Shown: piece after piece, positions 19,575-29,321 of the stretch
Position numbering within the stretch: the stretch's first letter is position 1
How the letters are laid out: the number at the start of each line of letters is the position of its first letter
NCBI GenBank assembly: GCA_963799425.1
Contig: CAWCXA010000017.1
Coordinates: 62,001-126,000 of the forward strand
DNA: 64,000 nucleotides
Reading direction: 5' to 3'
DNA from: CAVWSM01 sp963799425
GTDB lineage: Bacteria > Actinomycetota > Actinomycetes > Jiangellales > Jiangellaceae
Translations under genes and position numbers: made by a program
The notes under the pieces: model-generated
Databases searched by the model: none
Seen by the model: only the letters and a program-made list of their open reading frames with translations
What the model was told of the DNA's origin: nothing

Positions 19575-19931
19575 GTGGTCACGGCTGCAGACGTACGTCG
19601 CGTGGCGGCACCCTTGCCTCGCAGCTACGAGGCGATCGTGCGCGACCGCATCAAGTTCCGCGTCGGCCGCATCGTCTTCCTGGCGTTTTCCCGCGACGAG
19701 GCCACGATGGGGTTCGGGTTCCCACGGGAGGAGCGGGCCGACCTGATCGCCGCCGAGCCGCACAAGTTCTTCGCGCCGGACAAGGTCGATGAGCGCTACA
19801 ACTGGGTGCAGGTGCGGCTGGATGCGCTCGAGGCCGACGAGATGCGCGAGCTTGTCGTCGACGCCTGGCGCATGTGCGTGCCCAAGTCGGTCGCGGCCGC
19901 ATACGACGCGACCCGAGCAGGGGAGGTCTGA
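19575..19931 (+). CDS. MmcQ/YjbR family protein
   Basis: A 118-residue protein of the YjbR fold (double-wing, DNA-binding-like). Its first part is VTAADVRRVAAPLPRSYEAIVRDRIKFRVGRIVFLAFSRDE, and the second half has FFAPDKVDERYNWVQVRLDALEADEMRELVVDAWRMCVPK, which is close to the family pattern. It has a GTG start. The stop TGA overlaps the ATG of the flavoprotein gene that follows. The role of the family is not firmly known. Confidence 0.8.
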   Translation: MVTAADVRRVAAPLPRSYEAIVRDRIKFRVGRIVFLAFSRDEATMGFGFPREERADLIAAEPHKFFAPDKVDERYNWVQVRLDALEADEMRELVVDAWRMCVPKSVAAAYDATRAGEV

Positions 19932-21148
19932 TGGCAGAGCGAGAAACGTTCGTCATCGTGGGCGCGAGCCTCACGGGAGCGAAGGCTGCTGAGACGTTGC
20001 GGGCCGAGGGATTCGCTGGGCGGATCGTGCTCATCGGGGCAGAGCACGAGATCCCGTACGAGCGCCCGCCCCTGTCAAAGGGCTACCTGCTCGGCAAGGA
20101 GCCACGCGACAAGGCGTACGTACATCCCCGCGAGTGGTACGACGAGCAGGACATCGATCTCCGTCTCGGGACGGTGGCCGAGGCATTCGACACCAGCTCG
20201 CACGAGGTGACGCTGGTGGGCGGGGAGCGACTGCGCTACGACAAGCTGCTGCTCGCGACTGGGTCTACCGTGCGTCGGCTAGACGTGCCGGGTGCCGATC
20301 TCGACGGCGTACGGTACCTGCGGCAGCTGCCCGACTCCGATGCGTTGAAGGCCAGCTTCGGTGAGGGCGTACGCGTCGTCGTGGTCGGCGCCGGGTGGAT
20401 CGGGCTCGAGGTCGCGGCCGCGGCGCGCATTCATGGCTGTGACGTGACGGTCGTCGAGGTCGCGGACCTGCCCCTGCAGCGCGTCCTTGGCGACGAAGTT
20501 GGACGCGTGATCGCCGATCTGCACACCGAGCATGGCGTGCGGCTCCTGATGGGTGCGGGCGTCGAAGAGGTGCGGGGTGACGGCCGGGTCTCGGGCGTCC
20601 GCACGAGCACTGGGGTGGACCTGCCGGCTGATCTGGTCGTCGCTGGTATCGGGATCAAGCCCGCGGTGGAGCTGGCCGAGGCGGCTGGTCTGGTGGTCCG
20701 CGACGGCGTCGAGGTCGACGGGTCCCTGCGCACATCAGACCCTGACGTCTTCGCGGCCGGGGACGTGGCGAACATCCCGTACCCGGCCTTCGGGCGCCGG
20801 CTGCGAGTCGAGCACTGGGCCAACGCACTCAACGGTGGTCCCGCCGCGGCAAAGGCAATGCTCGGCCAAGACATGACCTACGACCGGCTGCCCTACTTCT
20901 TCAGCGACCAGTACGACCTTGGGCTGGAGTACGTCGGGTGGGCCGACCCGCGGGACAGCCAGGTTATCCTGCGAGGCGACGTGCCGGGCCGTATGTTCCA
21001 GACCTTCTGGCTGCTCTCCGGCACCGTTCAAGCCGCCATGCACGCCAACATGTGGGACGAGGGCATTGAGCCGCTCAAGCCGCTCGTCGGTCGCAAGGTC
21101 GACCCGACCCGGCTGGCCGACCCGAAGGTAGCTCTGAACGACGTGTGA
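19931..21148 (+). CDS. FAD-dependent NAD(P)/ferredoxin reductase
   Basis: A 405-residue flavoprotein of the ferredoxin/rubredoxin reductase class. The FAD site is FVIVGASLTGAKAAETLR, an NADH site is VVVVGAGWIGLEVAAAARIHG, and the late FAD contact is DPDVFAAGDVANIPYPAFGRRLRVEHWANA. ERPPLSKGYLLGK is the typical isoalloxazine loop. It would pass electrons from NAD(P)H to a small iron-sulphur protein, but no ferredoxin or P450 gene lies beside it. It starts inside the stop codon of the preceding gene and overlaps the next by 4 bp. Confidence 0.9.
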   Translation: MAERETFVIVGASLTGAKAAETLRAEGFAGRIVLIGAEHEIPYERPPLSKGYLLGKEPRDKAYVHPREWYDEQDIDLRLGTVAEAFDTSSHEVTLVGGERLRYDKLLLATGSTVRRLDVPGADLDGVRYLRQLPDSDALKASFGEGVRVVVVGAGWIGLEVAAAARIHGCDVTVVEVADLPLQRVLGDEVGRVIADLHTEHGVRLLMGAGVEEVRGDGRVSGVRTSTGVDLPADLVVAGIGIKPAVELAEAAGLVVRDGVEVDGSLRTSDPDVFAAGDVANIPYPAFGRRLRVEHWANALNGGPAAAKAMLGQDMTYDRLPYFFSDQYDLGLEYVGWADPRDSQVILRGDVPGRMFQTFWLLSGTVQAAMHANMWDEGIEPLKPLVGRKVDPTRLADPKVALNDV

Positions 21149-21603
21149 CGGAGGCGGAGATGAGCATCAGTGTGACAAGCTTGGCGTTTGCGGAGGGCGC
21201 GCCGATCCCGACGGTCTACTCCTGCGACGGTGATGAGACCTCTCCACCGTTGGCGTGGACCGGGGTGCCGGCCGACGCGGCGGCGGTGGCCCTCGTGGTG
21301 GATGACCCCGACGCGCCACGTGGCACGTACGTGCACTGGGTCGTGCTCGACATCCCACCCGGCACAACCGGCGCCGCCGAACGCGAGGTCCCGGCCGGCG
21401 GGGTACAGGCCAAAGGCAGCAGCGGGCGTGCTGCGTGGGCAGGGCCGTGCCCGCCGAGCGGGACCCACCACTACCAGTTCACCGTGTACGCCTTGTCGGA
21501 GCCGACCGGGCTGCAGGAGGGCGCTGCCTTGGACGACGCATTGGCGGCGGTGCAGCGGTTGTCCACAGCCGAGGGTCGGCTTGTCGGCACGTACGCCCGC
21601 TAG
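21145..21603 (+). CDS. YbhB/YbcL (PEBP-like) family protein
   Basis: A 152-residue cytosolic protein of the Raf-kinase-inhibitor-like (phosphatidylethanolamine-binding) fold. DDPDAPRGTYVHWVVLDIPP and GPCPPSGTHHYQFTVYAL form the two edges of the ligand pocket, and both match the family closely. The start at 21145 overlaps the flavoprotein by 4 bp; MSISVTSLAF, five codons later, is an alternative. Bacterial members have no settled role. Confidence 0.9.
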   Translation: MTEAEMSISVTSLAFAEGAPIPTVYSCDGDETSPPLAWTGVPADAAAVALVVDDPDAPRGTYVHWVVLDIPPGTTGAAEREVPAGGVQAKGSSGRAAWAGPCPPSGTHHYQFTVYALSEPTGLQEGAALDDALAAVQRLSTAEGRLVGTYAR

Positions 21604-21622
21604 CCCGGCCTAGACTCGGCGC

Positions 21623-23494
21623 GTGGCCGGCCGGATCCGTGACGAGGACGTCGCCGCGGTCCGCGAACGGGCCCGGATCGACGAGATCGTCCGCGACTAC
21701 GTCACGCTCCGCCCTGCTGGCGGCGGCTCACTCGTGGGTCTCTGCCCATTTCACGAGGAGAAGAGCCCGTCGTTCAACGTGGCCCCGGCCAAGGGCGTCT
21801 TCCACTGTTTCGGCTGCCAAAAGGGTGGCGACGTCATCGACTTCGTCATGGATCTCGAGCACCTGACTTTTGCCGAGACGGTCGAAAAGCTGGCTGACAA
21901 GGTCGGCATCCAGCTGCGCTACGAAGAGACGTCCACTGGGGGCGCTCCCGGTCGTCATCGCGAGCAGCGAACGAGGCTCATCGACGCGCACCGAGCGGCC
22001 GCGGAGTTCTACGAGACGACGCTGGCCTCGCCCGAGGCAATCACGGGCCGGCAGTTCCTCGACAAGCGTGGCTTCGATCGTGACGCAGCGGCGCATTTCG
22101 GTGTCGGCTACGCGCCACGCGACGGTGAGGCCCTGCTGCGCCACTTGCGCGGTCGCGGGTTCTCCGACGATGAGCTGGTGACGGGCGGGCTGGTTGGTCG
22201 TCGCGCGTCGGACGGCAAGCCGTACGACAGGTTCCGCGGTCGGCTGCTGTGGCCCATCCGCGACCTGATGGGCGACGTGGTCGGCTTTGGAGCGCGCCGG
22301 CTCTTCGACGACGACAAGGTCGAAGCCAAGTACCTCAACACATCCGAGACACCGATCTACAAGAAGAGCCAGCTGCTGTATGGCCTCGATCTCGCGAAGC
22401 GAGCCATCGCCGCGCAGCGGCAGGTGGTCATCGTCGAGGGCTACACCGACGTGATGGCCTGCCACCTCGCCGGCGTGCCGACAGCTGTTGCGACGTCTGG
22501 CACCGCCTTCGGCGACGAGCACACTCGCGTGCTGCGCCGGCTGCTCGCCGACCACGACCAGCTCCGGGGTGAGGTCGTGTTCACGTTCGACGGCGACGCG
22601 GCCGGGCAGAAGGCGGCGATGCGGGCCTTCGAAGGCGACCAGAAGTGGGTGGCACAGACCTTCGTCGCGGTCGAGCCCAACGGGTTGGACCCCTGTGACC
22701 TGCGGCTGCAGCACGGCGACGAAGCCGTACGGTCACTCGTCGCCGGCCGGCAGCATCTCGTCAAGTTTGCGCTCGAGACGATGCTGCGCGAGTTCGACCT
22801 CGACACAGCAGAGGGCCGGGTGCAGGCACTTGACCGAGCGATCCCGGTGGTGGCGCGCATCCGCGACGCGTCGCTGCGCGACGAATATGCTCGGCGCCTT
22901 GCAGGCTGGGTCGGCGCCGCCGACGAGGCAGGCGTGCTTGGGCGGGTGCGCGCCGCGGCGGGTCGTCGGACCACCGGGCAGCGCCCTACACCTGCCAGCG
23001 CATCTGCTGACGGCCATGGTGAGGTGCACCCGGTCGTGCTCGCGCTCGAACGGGAGGCACTCAAGTCCGCGGTGCAGCGCCCCGACCTCGCCGGTGCCTA
23101 CTTCGATGAGCTGCCCGACGACGCCTTCCTGTCACCGGTGCACCGCGAGCTCCATGGGGCCGTTGCGGCCGCCGGCGGCTGCAAGGCTGCCCCTGACGGG
23201 CCGGCGTGGATGCAGGCAGTAGCTGAGCACTGCCCAGATGACAGCTATCGGCGACTGCTTACCCAGCTTGCGGTCGAATCCGTTGCCAGCACGCCCGGGC
23301 AGTTGCCGCGCTACGTCGACGGTGTGGTCGCGCGGCTGCACGAAGCCTGGGTCGCTCGTCGACTTGTCACCGTCAAGGCGCAGCTGCAGCGCACCGACCC
23401 CGACGACGAGTCGTACGTCGGGCTCTTCGGTGAGTTGATTTCGCTCGAGCAGCGCCGCCGCGAGCTGCGCGACCGTGCCATCACCGGGGAATGA
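21623..23494 (+). CDS. dnaG: DNA primase
   Basis: A 623-residue primase that makes the RNA primers of DNA replication. The N-terminal zinc ribbon is CPFHEEKSPSFNVAPAKGVFHCFGC (CHC2 type). The catalytic Toprim domain has VVIVEGYTDVMACHLAG and VVFTFDGDAAGQKAAMRAF. A C-terminal helicase-binding region follows (FLSPVHRELHGAVAA onward). A GTG start with normal family length is used. It is an essential core gene and marks this part as chromosomal backbone. The 231 bp behind it hold no recognisable gene. Confidence 0.95.
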   Translation: MAGRIRDEDVAAVRERARIDEIVRDYVTLRPAGGGSLVGLCPFHEEKSPSFNVAPAKGVFHCFGCQKGGDVIDFVMDLEHLTFAETVEKLADKVGIQLRYEETSTGGAPGRHREQRTRLIDAHRAAAEFYETTLASPEAITGRQFLDKRGFDRDAAAHFGVGYAPRDGEALLRHLRGRGFSDDELVTGGLVGRRASDGKPYDRFRGRLLWPIRDLMGDVVGFGARRLFDDDKVEAKYLNTSETPIYKKSQLLYGLDLAKRAIAAQRQVVIVEGYTDVMACHLAGVPTAVATSGTAFGDEHTRVLRRLLADHDQLRGEVVFTFDGDAAGQKAAMRAFEGDQKWVAQTFVAVEPNGLDPCDLRLQHGDEAVRSLVAGRQHLVKFALETMLREFDLDTAEGRVQALDRAIPVVARIRDASLRDEYARRLAGWVGAADEAGVLGRVRAAAGRRTTGQRPTPASASADGHGEVHPVVLALEREALKSAVQRPDLAGAYFDELPDDAFLSPVHRELHGAVAAAGGCKAAPDGPAWMQAVAEHCPDDSYRRLLTQLAVESVASTPGQLPRYVDGVVARLHEAWVARRLVTVKAQLQRTDPDDESYVGLFGELISLEQRRRELRDRAITGE

Positions 23495-23725
23495 CGTCGC
23501 TGCCGACGCACGACCCGCTGGTCCCAGGGGATGCTCGTGGGGTCCCCCGGCTGTAGCAGCCCACCGACTCCGGATCTGACAGCGGCGCATGGTCGCTACG
23601 CGGGGCTACTCAGGGTTAGTGATGGGGCTCGAGTTGGTAGTGATGACCCGAAGACATGGAGGTAGGGAGGAACGTAGTGAGAACCGGGGCTGCACCGCGC
23701 GGCCCCGTCACGGCTGGAGACGACG

Positions 23726-24660
23726 ATGGTCGTTGCGGATGCGCGTGTTGGGGCAAGACAGAGGTGTCTCGTAAGACGGCACCAGGGGTTTGGTCGCCTA
23801 GCCCTGGTGACCCTGGTGAGTGTTGGCTTGTCTGGCTGTTCCGCCAACCTGGCAGACCCGTCGGCTGCACCAACTCCGGCGAGATCGACCTCGTCGACAT
23901 CAGCAGCTGACGGCGATGTCGAGGGGCTCGTCGACATCGGCGGCGGCCGCAGGATTTACGTCCGATGCACTGGCGCCGGGTCACCGACTGTCATCCTCGA
24001 GGGCGGCGACGAAGACACCAGCGCTTCGTACGCATTCGCAGTCCCGTCGTTGGCCGAGGTCACCCGCACATGTGTCTATGACCGAGCGAACCTCGGGAAG
24101 AGCGACCCGGCTCCGGGGCCGCGAGGGCTGCCGGAGCTGGTCGCGGACCTGGAGCAGGTGCTCACCGCTGCGGAGATCCCCGGTCCGTACGTCTTGGTCG
24201 GGACATCTGGAGGGGGTTACATCACCGCGGGCTACGCCTTCGCCCACCCCGGGCAGGTGGCGGGCATGGTGTTCGTCGAGGTGCCGACCCCGTTCCGCGA
24301 CCCGCCCGCCCCGATCGTTCAAGACACCCGCTGGGACTCGCCGGTCAACATCGAAAAGCGCGACTACCTCCAGGTTGAGAAGGATGCGTGGTCCGCTCGC
24401 CAGCGAGTCGGCGACATCCCCGTGACCGTAATCAGCAACGAGTACTCGCCCGAGGAGATTGCGGCGGCAGAGTTCGCCTCGAGCGCGAAGGAATGATCTC
24501 TAACGTCGAGGACCAACGGGGTTGGCTCGTCATCAGCCCGCGCGCCAAGCAGCTGGTGGTGCACACGGGCCACGCCGTCGAGGAAGCGGACCCCACCCTC
24601 GTGACCAACGCGATCCTGGAGGTTGTCCGTGCAGCCCGCCCGGCGGATAGCCCCGGATGA
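23726..24660 (+). pseudogene. secreted alpha/beta hydrolase, frameshifted
   Basis: The first frame (23726-24496) begins with a lipoprotein signal, LALVTLVSVGLSGC, and a Ser/Thr-rich linker. It then gives a hydrolase with the nucleophile elbow VLVGTSGGGYITAGYA and VFVEVPTPFRDP, and stops early. The end of the fold continues in the -1 frame from about 24480 to 24660 as DQRGWLVISPRAKQLVVHTGHAVEEADPTLV, carrying the expected catalytic histidine (TGHAV). One base appears to be missing near 24480-24500. The stop forms ATGA with an ATG in the second frame, so two coupled peptides are possible but less likely. Confidence 0.75.
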
Positions 24661-24800
24661 TTGATCACATGGGAGGGAGCATCGGCGATGCGGCTTGAAC
24701 CTTTATGCAAGCTCACGATGCGTTACGACACGCACCCTGATGGGCGCGGTCGCGTGGGCTAAGGATGGGCGCCAGGCCGTCGGCGATGCGCCAGAGTCGG

Positions 24801-25868
24801 TCACGATGCGGCTCCCGGAGCCGCGGTTGACCGACGTACGACGAGAGTGGTGTCCAGTGTGACGTGGGTTTCAGTGAGCTCCTCTCCAGCGATCAGGGCG
24901 ACCAGCATCGCGATGGAGTCGTGACCCATCTGTCGGATCGGCTGCTGCGCCGTCGTCAGCGGGGGATGAGCCAGGGCGGACTCCGGAATGTTGTCAAAGC
25001 CCACCACCGAGAGCTGGCCCGGCACGTCGATGCCCAGGTCGGCAGCGACCTCGAGCGTGGCGAGAGCGGAGAGGTCGTTGGCCGCGAAGATGGCGGTCGG
25101 GGCTTCGGGCAGGGACAGCAGCTCGAGGGCGGCGCGATGTGCAAGCTCGGGCTCATAGGCACCCAGCCGGAGCATCGACTCGTCGACAGGAACGCCGGCT
25201 GCAGCGAGCGCCTCGCGGTAGCCCTGCTCGCGCAGCTGCGCGGAGATCAGGTCCGGTCGACCGGTGACCATGCCGATGCGAGTGTGCCCGAGCCCCAGCA
25301 GGTGGTCGACCGCGAGGCGGGCGCCTTGCAGGTTGTCCGCGGTCACGGTGGGCAGGCTCGACGGGCCGGTGTGCGGGTCGACGGCCACGATCGGTCCGTC
25401 GAACTGGACGTCGGTCACGGTCGGCGTCACCAGCACGGCGCCATCGACCAGGGTGCCCATGACGCGGGAAAGGTAGCGCCGCTCCCAGCCGACGTGCTCC
25501 TCGACGTGGCCACCTGCGGAGTAGGCAACCAGCTCGAAGCCAGTGGACCGGATCGCGTCGGCAGCGCCCTTGAGCACCTCGGCGCTGAATGGCTCGAAGT
25601 CCGCGACCAGGACCCCGATGACATTGGTGCGGTGGTTGCGCAAGCTGCGTGCGACCAGACTCGCTTCGTACCCGAGGCGCCTGATGACCTCGCTAACGTG
25701 CTCGAACGTCTCGCCGGCAACGCCGTACCGTTCGTTGATGACCTTGGAGACGGTCGACACGGAGACGCCTGCCTCGGCAGCCACCTGTTGCATGGTCACC
25801 CGGGTGCTGGCCACCCGTCGTCTTGACCGGGTGTGGCCGTCCCGGGCCGGGATGCTCGAATCCACCAT
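24801..25868 (-). CDS. LacI-family transcriptional regulator of the adjacent sugar importer
   Basis: A 355-residue repressor with a basic N-terminal extension. The LacI helix-turn-helix is VTMQQVAAEAGVSVSTVSKVINERYGVAGET. The periplasmic-binding-like sensor domain runs from NVIGVLVADFEPFSAEVLKG to SVVGFDNIPESALAHPPLTTAQQPI. It is the last gene of the operon SBP - permease - permease - lacI, 27 bp behind the second permease. Its likely operator is the palindrome at 29136-29155. Confidence 0.9.
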   Translation of the reverse strand: MVDSSIPARDGHTRSRRRVASTRVTMQQVAAEAGVSVSTVSKVINERYGVAGETFEHVSEVIRRLGYEASLVARSLRNHRTNVIGVLVADFEPFSAEVLKGAADAIRSTGFELVAYSAGGHVEEHVGWERRYLSRVMGTLVDGAVLVTPTVTDVQFDGPIVAVDPHTGPSSLPTVTADNLQGARLAVDHLLGLGHTRIGMVTGRPDLISAQLREQGYREALAAAGVPVDESMLRLGAYEPELAHRAALELLSLPEAPTAIFAANDLSALATLEVAADLGIDVPGQLSVVGFDNIPESALAHPPLTTAQQPIRQMGHDSIAMLVALIAGEELTETHVTLDTTLVVRRSTAAPGAAS

Positions 25869-25895
25869 GAAGTCCTCCGTCGACCTTCTGCCCGC

Positions 25896-26756
25896 TCAGC
25901 CCTTGACTGCGCCTGTGAGTCCGTTGACGATGCGTCCCTGCAGGGCAAGAAACAGCACGAGGGCAGGGATCATCGCGATCGTCGTGAAGGCCAGGACGCC
26001 TGCCGTGTCGGCCGAATGCTCGGTCGAGTAGTCGGCAACCCCTAACGGAAGCGTGCGCATGTCGTCCTGCAGGAGGAGCAACGGCAGCAGATAGGCGTTC
26101 CAGGACACGACGAACGCAAGGACCGCGACTGTCACCAGGGCCGGGGTGGACAGCGGTAGTGCGATCCGCCAGAAGATGCCGACACGGGACGTTCCGTCGA
26201 TCAGCGCGGCCTCCTCCAGCTCCCGCGGCAGCGCCATGAGGAACGGTCGCAGGATGACGACGGTCGTCGGCAGTGCGAATGCCGCCTGTGGCAGTGCCAC
26301 GCCCCACCAGGTGTTACCCATTCCCAGGTCGCGGGTCACGAGGATGAACAGCGGGATGATCGCGACGGCGGCCGGGAAGAGCAACCCGAGCACGAACACC
26401 ATGAACAGCGGCTCACGGAACCGGAACTTGTAGCGAGCCAGCGGGTAGGCCGCCATCACTCCGGCGAGGACTGCCACAACGGTCGTGATCGCGGCGATGA
26501 CCGTCGAGTTGAGCGCGTACCGCCAGAAGGCCGGGTTGGACAGCGCACCGGAGTAGTTGTCGAACACCCAAGGGTCGGGCAGGGCGGCGGGAGAGCGAGC
26601 GAGCTGCTCGTTGCTGCGGAAGCCGCCGAGAGCGCCGTACAGCACCGGGCCGAGCGTGAGCGCGACCACCACAAGGGCTATCACGTAGACGAGCGGGTTG
26701 CTGGCGCCGAAGGGCTTCGTGCGGCGCACGCGAGACTCCGAGGTCTGATCTGTCAT
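25896..26756 (-). CDS. carbohydrate ABC transporter permease (MalG type)
   Basis: A 286-residue inner-membrane permease with six helices. The EAA loop, which contacts the ATPase, is ELEEAALIDGTSRVGIFWRIALPLSTPALV. NYSGALSNPAFWRYALNSTVIA is the conserved loop after the first helix. It is intact, unlike its partner permease. No ATPase is encoded in the operon; such CUT1 importers often share a common MsiK-like ATPase encoded elsewhere. Confidence 0.9.
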   Translation of the reverse strand: MTDQTSESRVRRTKPFGASNPLVYVIALVVVALTLGPVLYGALGGFRSNEQLARSPAALPDPWVFDNYSGALSNPAFWRYALNSTVIAAITTVVAVLAGVMAAYPLARYKFRFREPLFMVFVLGLLFPAAVAIIPLFILVTRDLGMGNTWWGVALPQAAFALPTTVVILRPFLMALPRELEEAALIDGTSRVGIFWRIALPLSTPALVTVAVLAFVVSWNAYLLPLLLLQDDMRTLPLGVADYSTEHSADTAGVLAFTTIAMIPALVLFLALQGRIVNGLTGAVKG

Positions 26757-26764
26757 CGTGCTCC

Positions 26765-27761
26765 TCACAGGTCCGCTCGGGTGTCGCGGCGCAGAAAGAG
26801 AAATTGGTACGCGAGCGCCATCATGAAGGCGACGACGAACAGCACCACGGAGGCCGCACCGGCGATGCCGTAGTTGCCGCGCTGCGTGCCCTGGTTGATG
26901 AGGTAGGTCGCCATCGTGGTGGTCGCGTTGGCGGGACCACCCCCGGTCAGGATCCAGACCATCTCGAACAGCTGGAGCGACCCGATCATCGAGAGGAAGC
27001 ACCAGATCCGGATGGTCGGGCCGAGCAGCGGAATGGCGACGCGGCGCTGCACCTGCCACCAGCTGGCACCGTCGATCTGGGCCGCTTCGTAGAGCTCCTC
27101 CGGGTACGGACTGAAGGCCGGCCAGGAACAACAGGATGGCCAGGCCGAGGTACTTCCAGGTCAACACGACGAACACGGTCCACAAGGTGAGCGACGGCGT
27201 GCCGAGGAACCCCTGCTCCGGAGGCGTGATGCCGACGGCCGTGAGCAGGCCCTCGACCACGCCGGTGCGCGGCTGCAGCAGCTGGAACCAGACCACGCCC
27301 GCGATCACCTCCGCCACGACGTACGGGACGAAGATGACCGTGCGCAGCAGCCCGCGGCCCCGGATCCGGCGGTTGAGCAGCAATGCGATGCCGAGGCCCA
27401 GCGGCAGCTGCACCAGGATCGAGAGCACCACGATGGTGAGGTTGTGCCGCACCGCGCCGATGAAGACCTCGTCGGTGAGCACCGTGGTGAAGTTGCGCAG
27501 ACCGACGAAGTCGTCCATCGGGCCGAAGCCCCGCCAGCGGAAGAAGGACATCCGTGCCGCGGTGACGATGGGCCACGCCACGAACACCGCCATGAGGACG
27601 AGCGCCGGCGTGACGAACAGCAGGATCTCCAGCCGCTCCCGCCAGCGTGCGCCGCCCGGAGACCCGGTTGCCCGGCGCGTCTTCACGCGCCGGGCAACCG
27701 GCTCTTGGAGCGTGGGGTCCGCCGTCGTGGCAGCCTCCTGGTGGGTCACGCTCGAGCTCAC
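26765..27761 (-). pseudogene. carbohydrate ABC transporter permease (MalF type), frameshifted
   Basis: The first two thirds read as a normal permease (LFVTPALVLMAVFVAWPIVTAARMSFFRW onward) up to ILLFLAGLQSV. The EAA loop YPEELYEAAQIDGASWW and the last helices continue in another frame down to 26765. Restoring the frame needs the removal of one base from the GGG at 27102-27104 on the plus strand, which would give QSVPEELYEAAQIDGA, the usual family sequence. The GTG start overlaps the stop of the binding-protein gene. As written the importer would be broken, so sequencing error is a real possibility. Confidence 0.85.
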
Positions 27762-29053
27762 TTCTCTGCGTCGGCTGCCTGCTGCGTGGCGCTGACCACG
27801 TCCTCCGGCGATGCCTGGCCGGCAAACAGCAGCGCGATCTCGTCGTTCATCGCGCCCCCGATCGACTCGCCGAACGCGGTGTCGAAGTAGAGCTGGACGA
27901 ACGGTGCCTGGTCGCGCACCTCGAGCAGCCCCGCGAGGGCCGGGTCGGACACCGAGCCTGATGCCGAGGGGTTGGTAGGCAGGCCCATGTCGTTCTCGGC
28001 GAAGCCCTGCTGCACCTCGTCCGAGAGCAGGTACTTCACGAAGTCGACCGATACGTCTGGTGCACTGTCGGCGACAGCCCACGCGTCACCGCCACCCAGT
28101 TGGGCAGTCGGGTCACCGTCGCCGTCCTCGATAGCTGGGAACGGGAACCAGCCGGTCTTGTCGCCCAGGCCCTGGCCGTCGTCGGTGAGGCCCTGCATGA
28201 CGCCGGGCTCCCAGTGGCCCTGCAGCTCCATGGCAACCTGACCGGTGGCAAGCAGGCCGGATGCGGACGTGGCGCCCTCTTGCGCGACTGTAGTGAGGAA
28301 GCCGGGGTTGAACGGCTCCTTGGCGAGCAGGCCCTGAATGGCCTCACCGGCGCCGACAAAGCAAGGGTCGGAGAAGTCGAGGCTTGTCACCGCGTCCTTC
28401 AGCACGTCCTCGGGGCAGGAGCGCAGTGCGGTGTAGTACCAGTAGTGCGCGGCCGGCCACTTGTCGCCCGCGCCTACCGAGATCGGAGTGATACCCGCAG
28501 CCTTGATCTGGTCGATGGTGTCGTACCACTCATCCATCGTGGTCGGCGGCGTCGTGACACCGGCCTGGGCGAAGAGGTCCTCGTTGTACCAGACGCCGAC
28601 CACGCCGAGAGAGAACGGCAGGGCGTAGGTCTGACCGTCAACCTGCCAGCCCGCCACTGAGCCGCCCAGCTTCTCGATCTCGTCGGAGGCGTCGTCGGTC
28701 AGGTCACGCACGAGCCCAGCGTCGACGTGGTCGGCGAGCTCTCCGCCGCCCCGCTCCATGTAGATGTCCGGAAGGTCGCCACTCTGAAATGCCGCGGCCA
28801 GCCTGTCGACCATGTCCTCGTGCGCCATGGCGCTGATCTCGATCGTCACACCCGGGTGCTCGGTCTCGAAGTCGCTCGCGACCTGCTCGTAGTAGCCTCT
28901 CCCCGGCTCGTTGTTGGAGTTGTGCCACCAGGTGATCGTGGTGGCTTCGCCGGCTTCGTCGGACGAGTCGTCGTCGCCGCCACACGCCGCCGCCGTCAGC
29001 ATCACACCGGCGCAGAGCACGGCGAGCGCCGCGCCTCGAGTTCTCCTCGGCAT
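27758..29053 (-). CDS. carbohydrate ABC transporter substrate-binding lipoprotein
   Basis: A 431-residue extracellular binding protein of the CUT1 sugar class. The signal peptide PRRTRGAALAVLCAGVMLTAAAC ends in a lipobox cysteine, followed by an acidic linker. The mature part starts TTITWWHNSNNEPGRGYYEQV and contains FETEHPGVTIEISAM, ALPFSLGVVGVWYNEDLFAQAG and GGDAWAVADSAP, typical of the family. It is the first gene of the operon. The sugar bound is not evident. The start at MPRRTRG fits the signal peptide; a longer start at 29077 does not. Confidence 0.92.
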   Translation of the reverse strand: MPRRTRGAALAVLCAGVMLTAAACGGDDDSSDEAGEATTITWWHNSNNEPGRGYYEQVASDFETEHPGVTIEISAMAHEDMVDRLAAAFQSGDLPDIYMERGGGELADHVDAGLVRDLTDDASDEIEKLGGSVAGWQVDGQTYALPFSLGVVGVWYNEDLFAQAGVTTPPTTMDEWYDTIDQIKAAGITPISVGAGDKWPAAHYWYYTALRSCPEDVLKDAVTSLDFSDPCFVGAGEAIQGLLAKEPFNPGFLTTVAQEGATSASGLLATGQVAMELQGHWEPGVMQGLTDDGQGLGDKTGWFPFPAIEDGDGDPTAQLGGGDAWAVADSAPDVSVDFVKYLLSDEVQQGFAENDMGLPTNPSASGSVSDPALAGLLEVRDQAPFVQLYFDTAFGESIGGAMNDEIALLFAGQASPEDVVSATQQAADAEK

Positions 29054-29135
29054 TGGGAATCCCTCCGTTCCACCCACGCCCGATGTGACGTGGAGCGCTG
29101 GGCATGAAGATTCCTCTGATCAGCGTGACGGTGTC

Positions 29136-29155
29136 AATCGTTGTCGATAACGATT
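29136..29155. promoter_or_regulatory. LacI-type operator between the importer and the ROK gene
   Basis: AATCGTTGTCGATAACGATT is a 20-bp palindrome with one mismatched pair and a central TCGA. A central CG with arms ending in AACG is the common form of LacI-family operators. It lies 83 bp upstream of the binding-protein start and 167 bp before the divergent ROK gene, so it could control both. The LacI gene at the end of the importer operon is the natural candidate to bind it. Confidence 0.7.
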
Positions 29156-29321
29156 TCGACGTTACGTTGGGCGTGCTCGCCATCCCCGCAGCAAGATCGA
29201 CAGGATCCTCCGGGAAGACATGCCTGCGGCGCGTCGTACGCGGGGAGGCTGTAGACCTTGTACGCGCCAACTGTCGAGGTCGCACACGACCAACCGTCTC
29301 TCGGCGTGGCACCATCACGCT

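Noticed and set aside
24493..24660. Separate small gene overlapping the hydrolase stop as ATGA
   Set aside because: The second frame continues the hydrolase fold with the expected catalytic histidine, so a frameshift explains it better. Kept only as an alternative.
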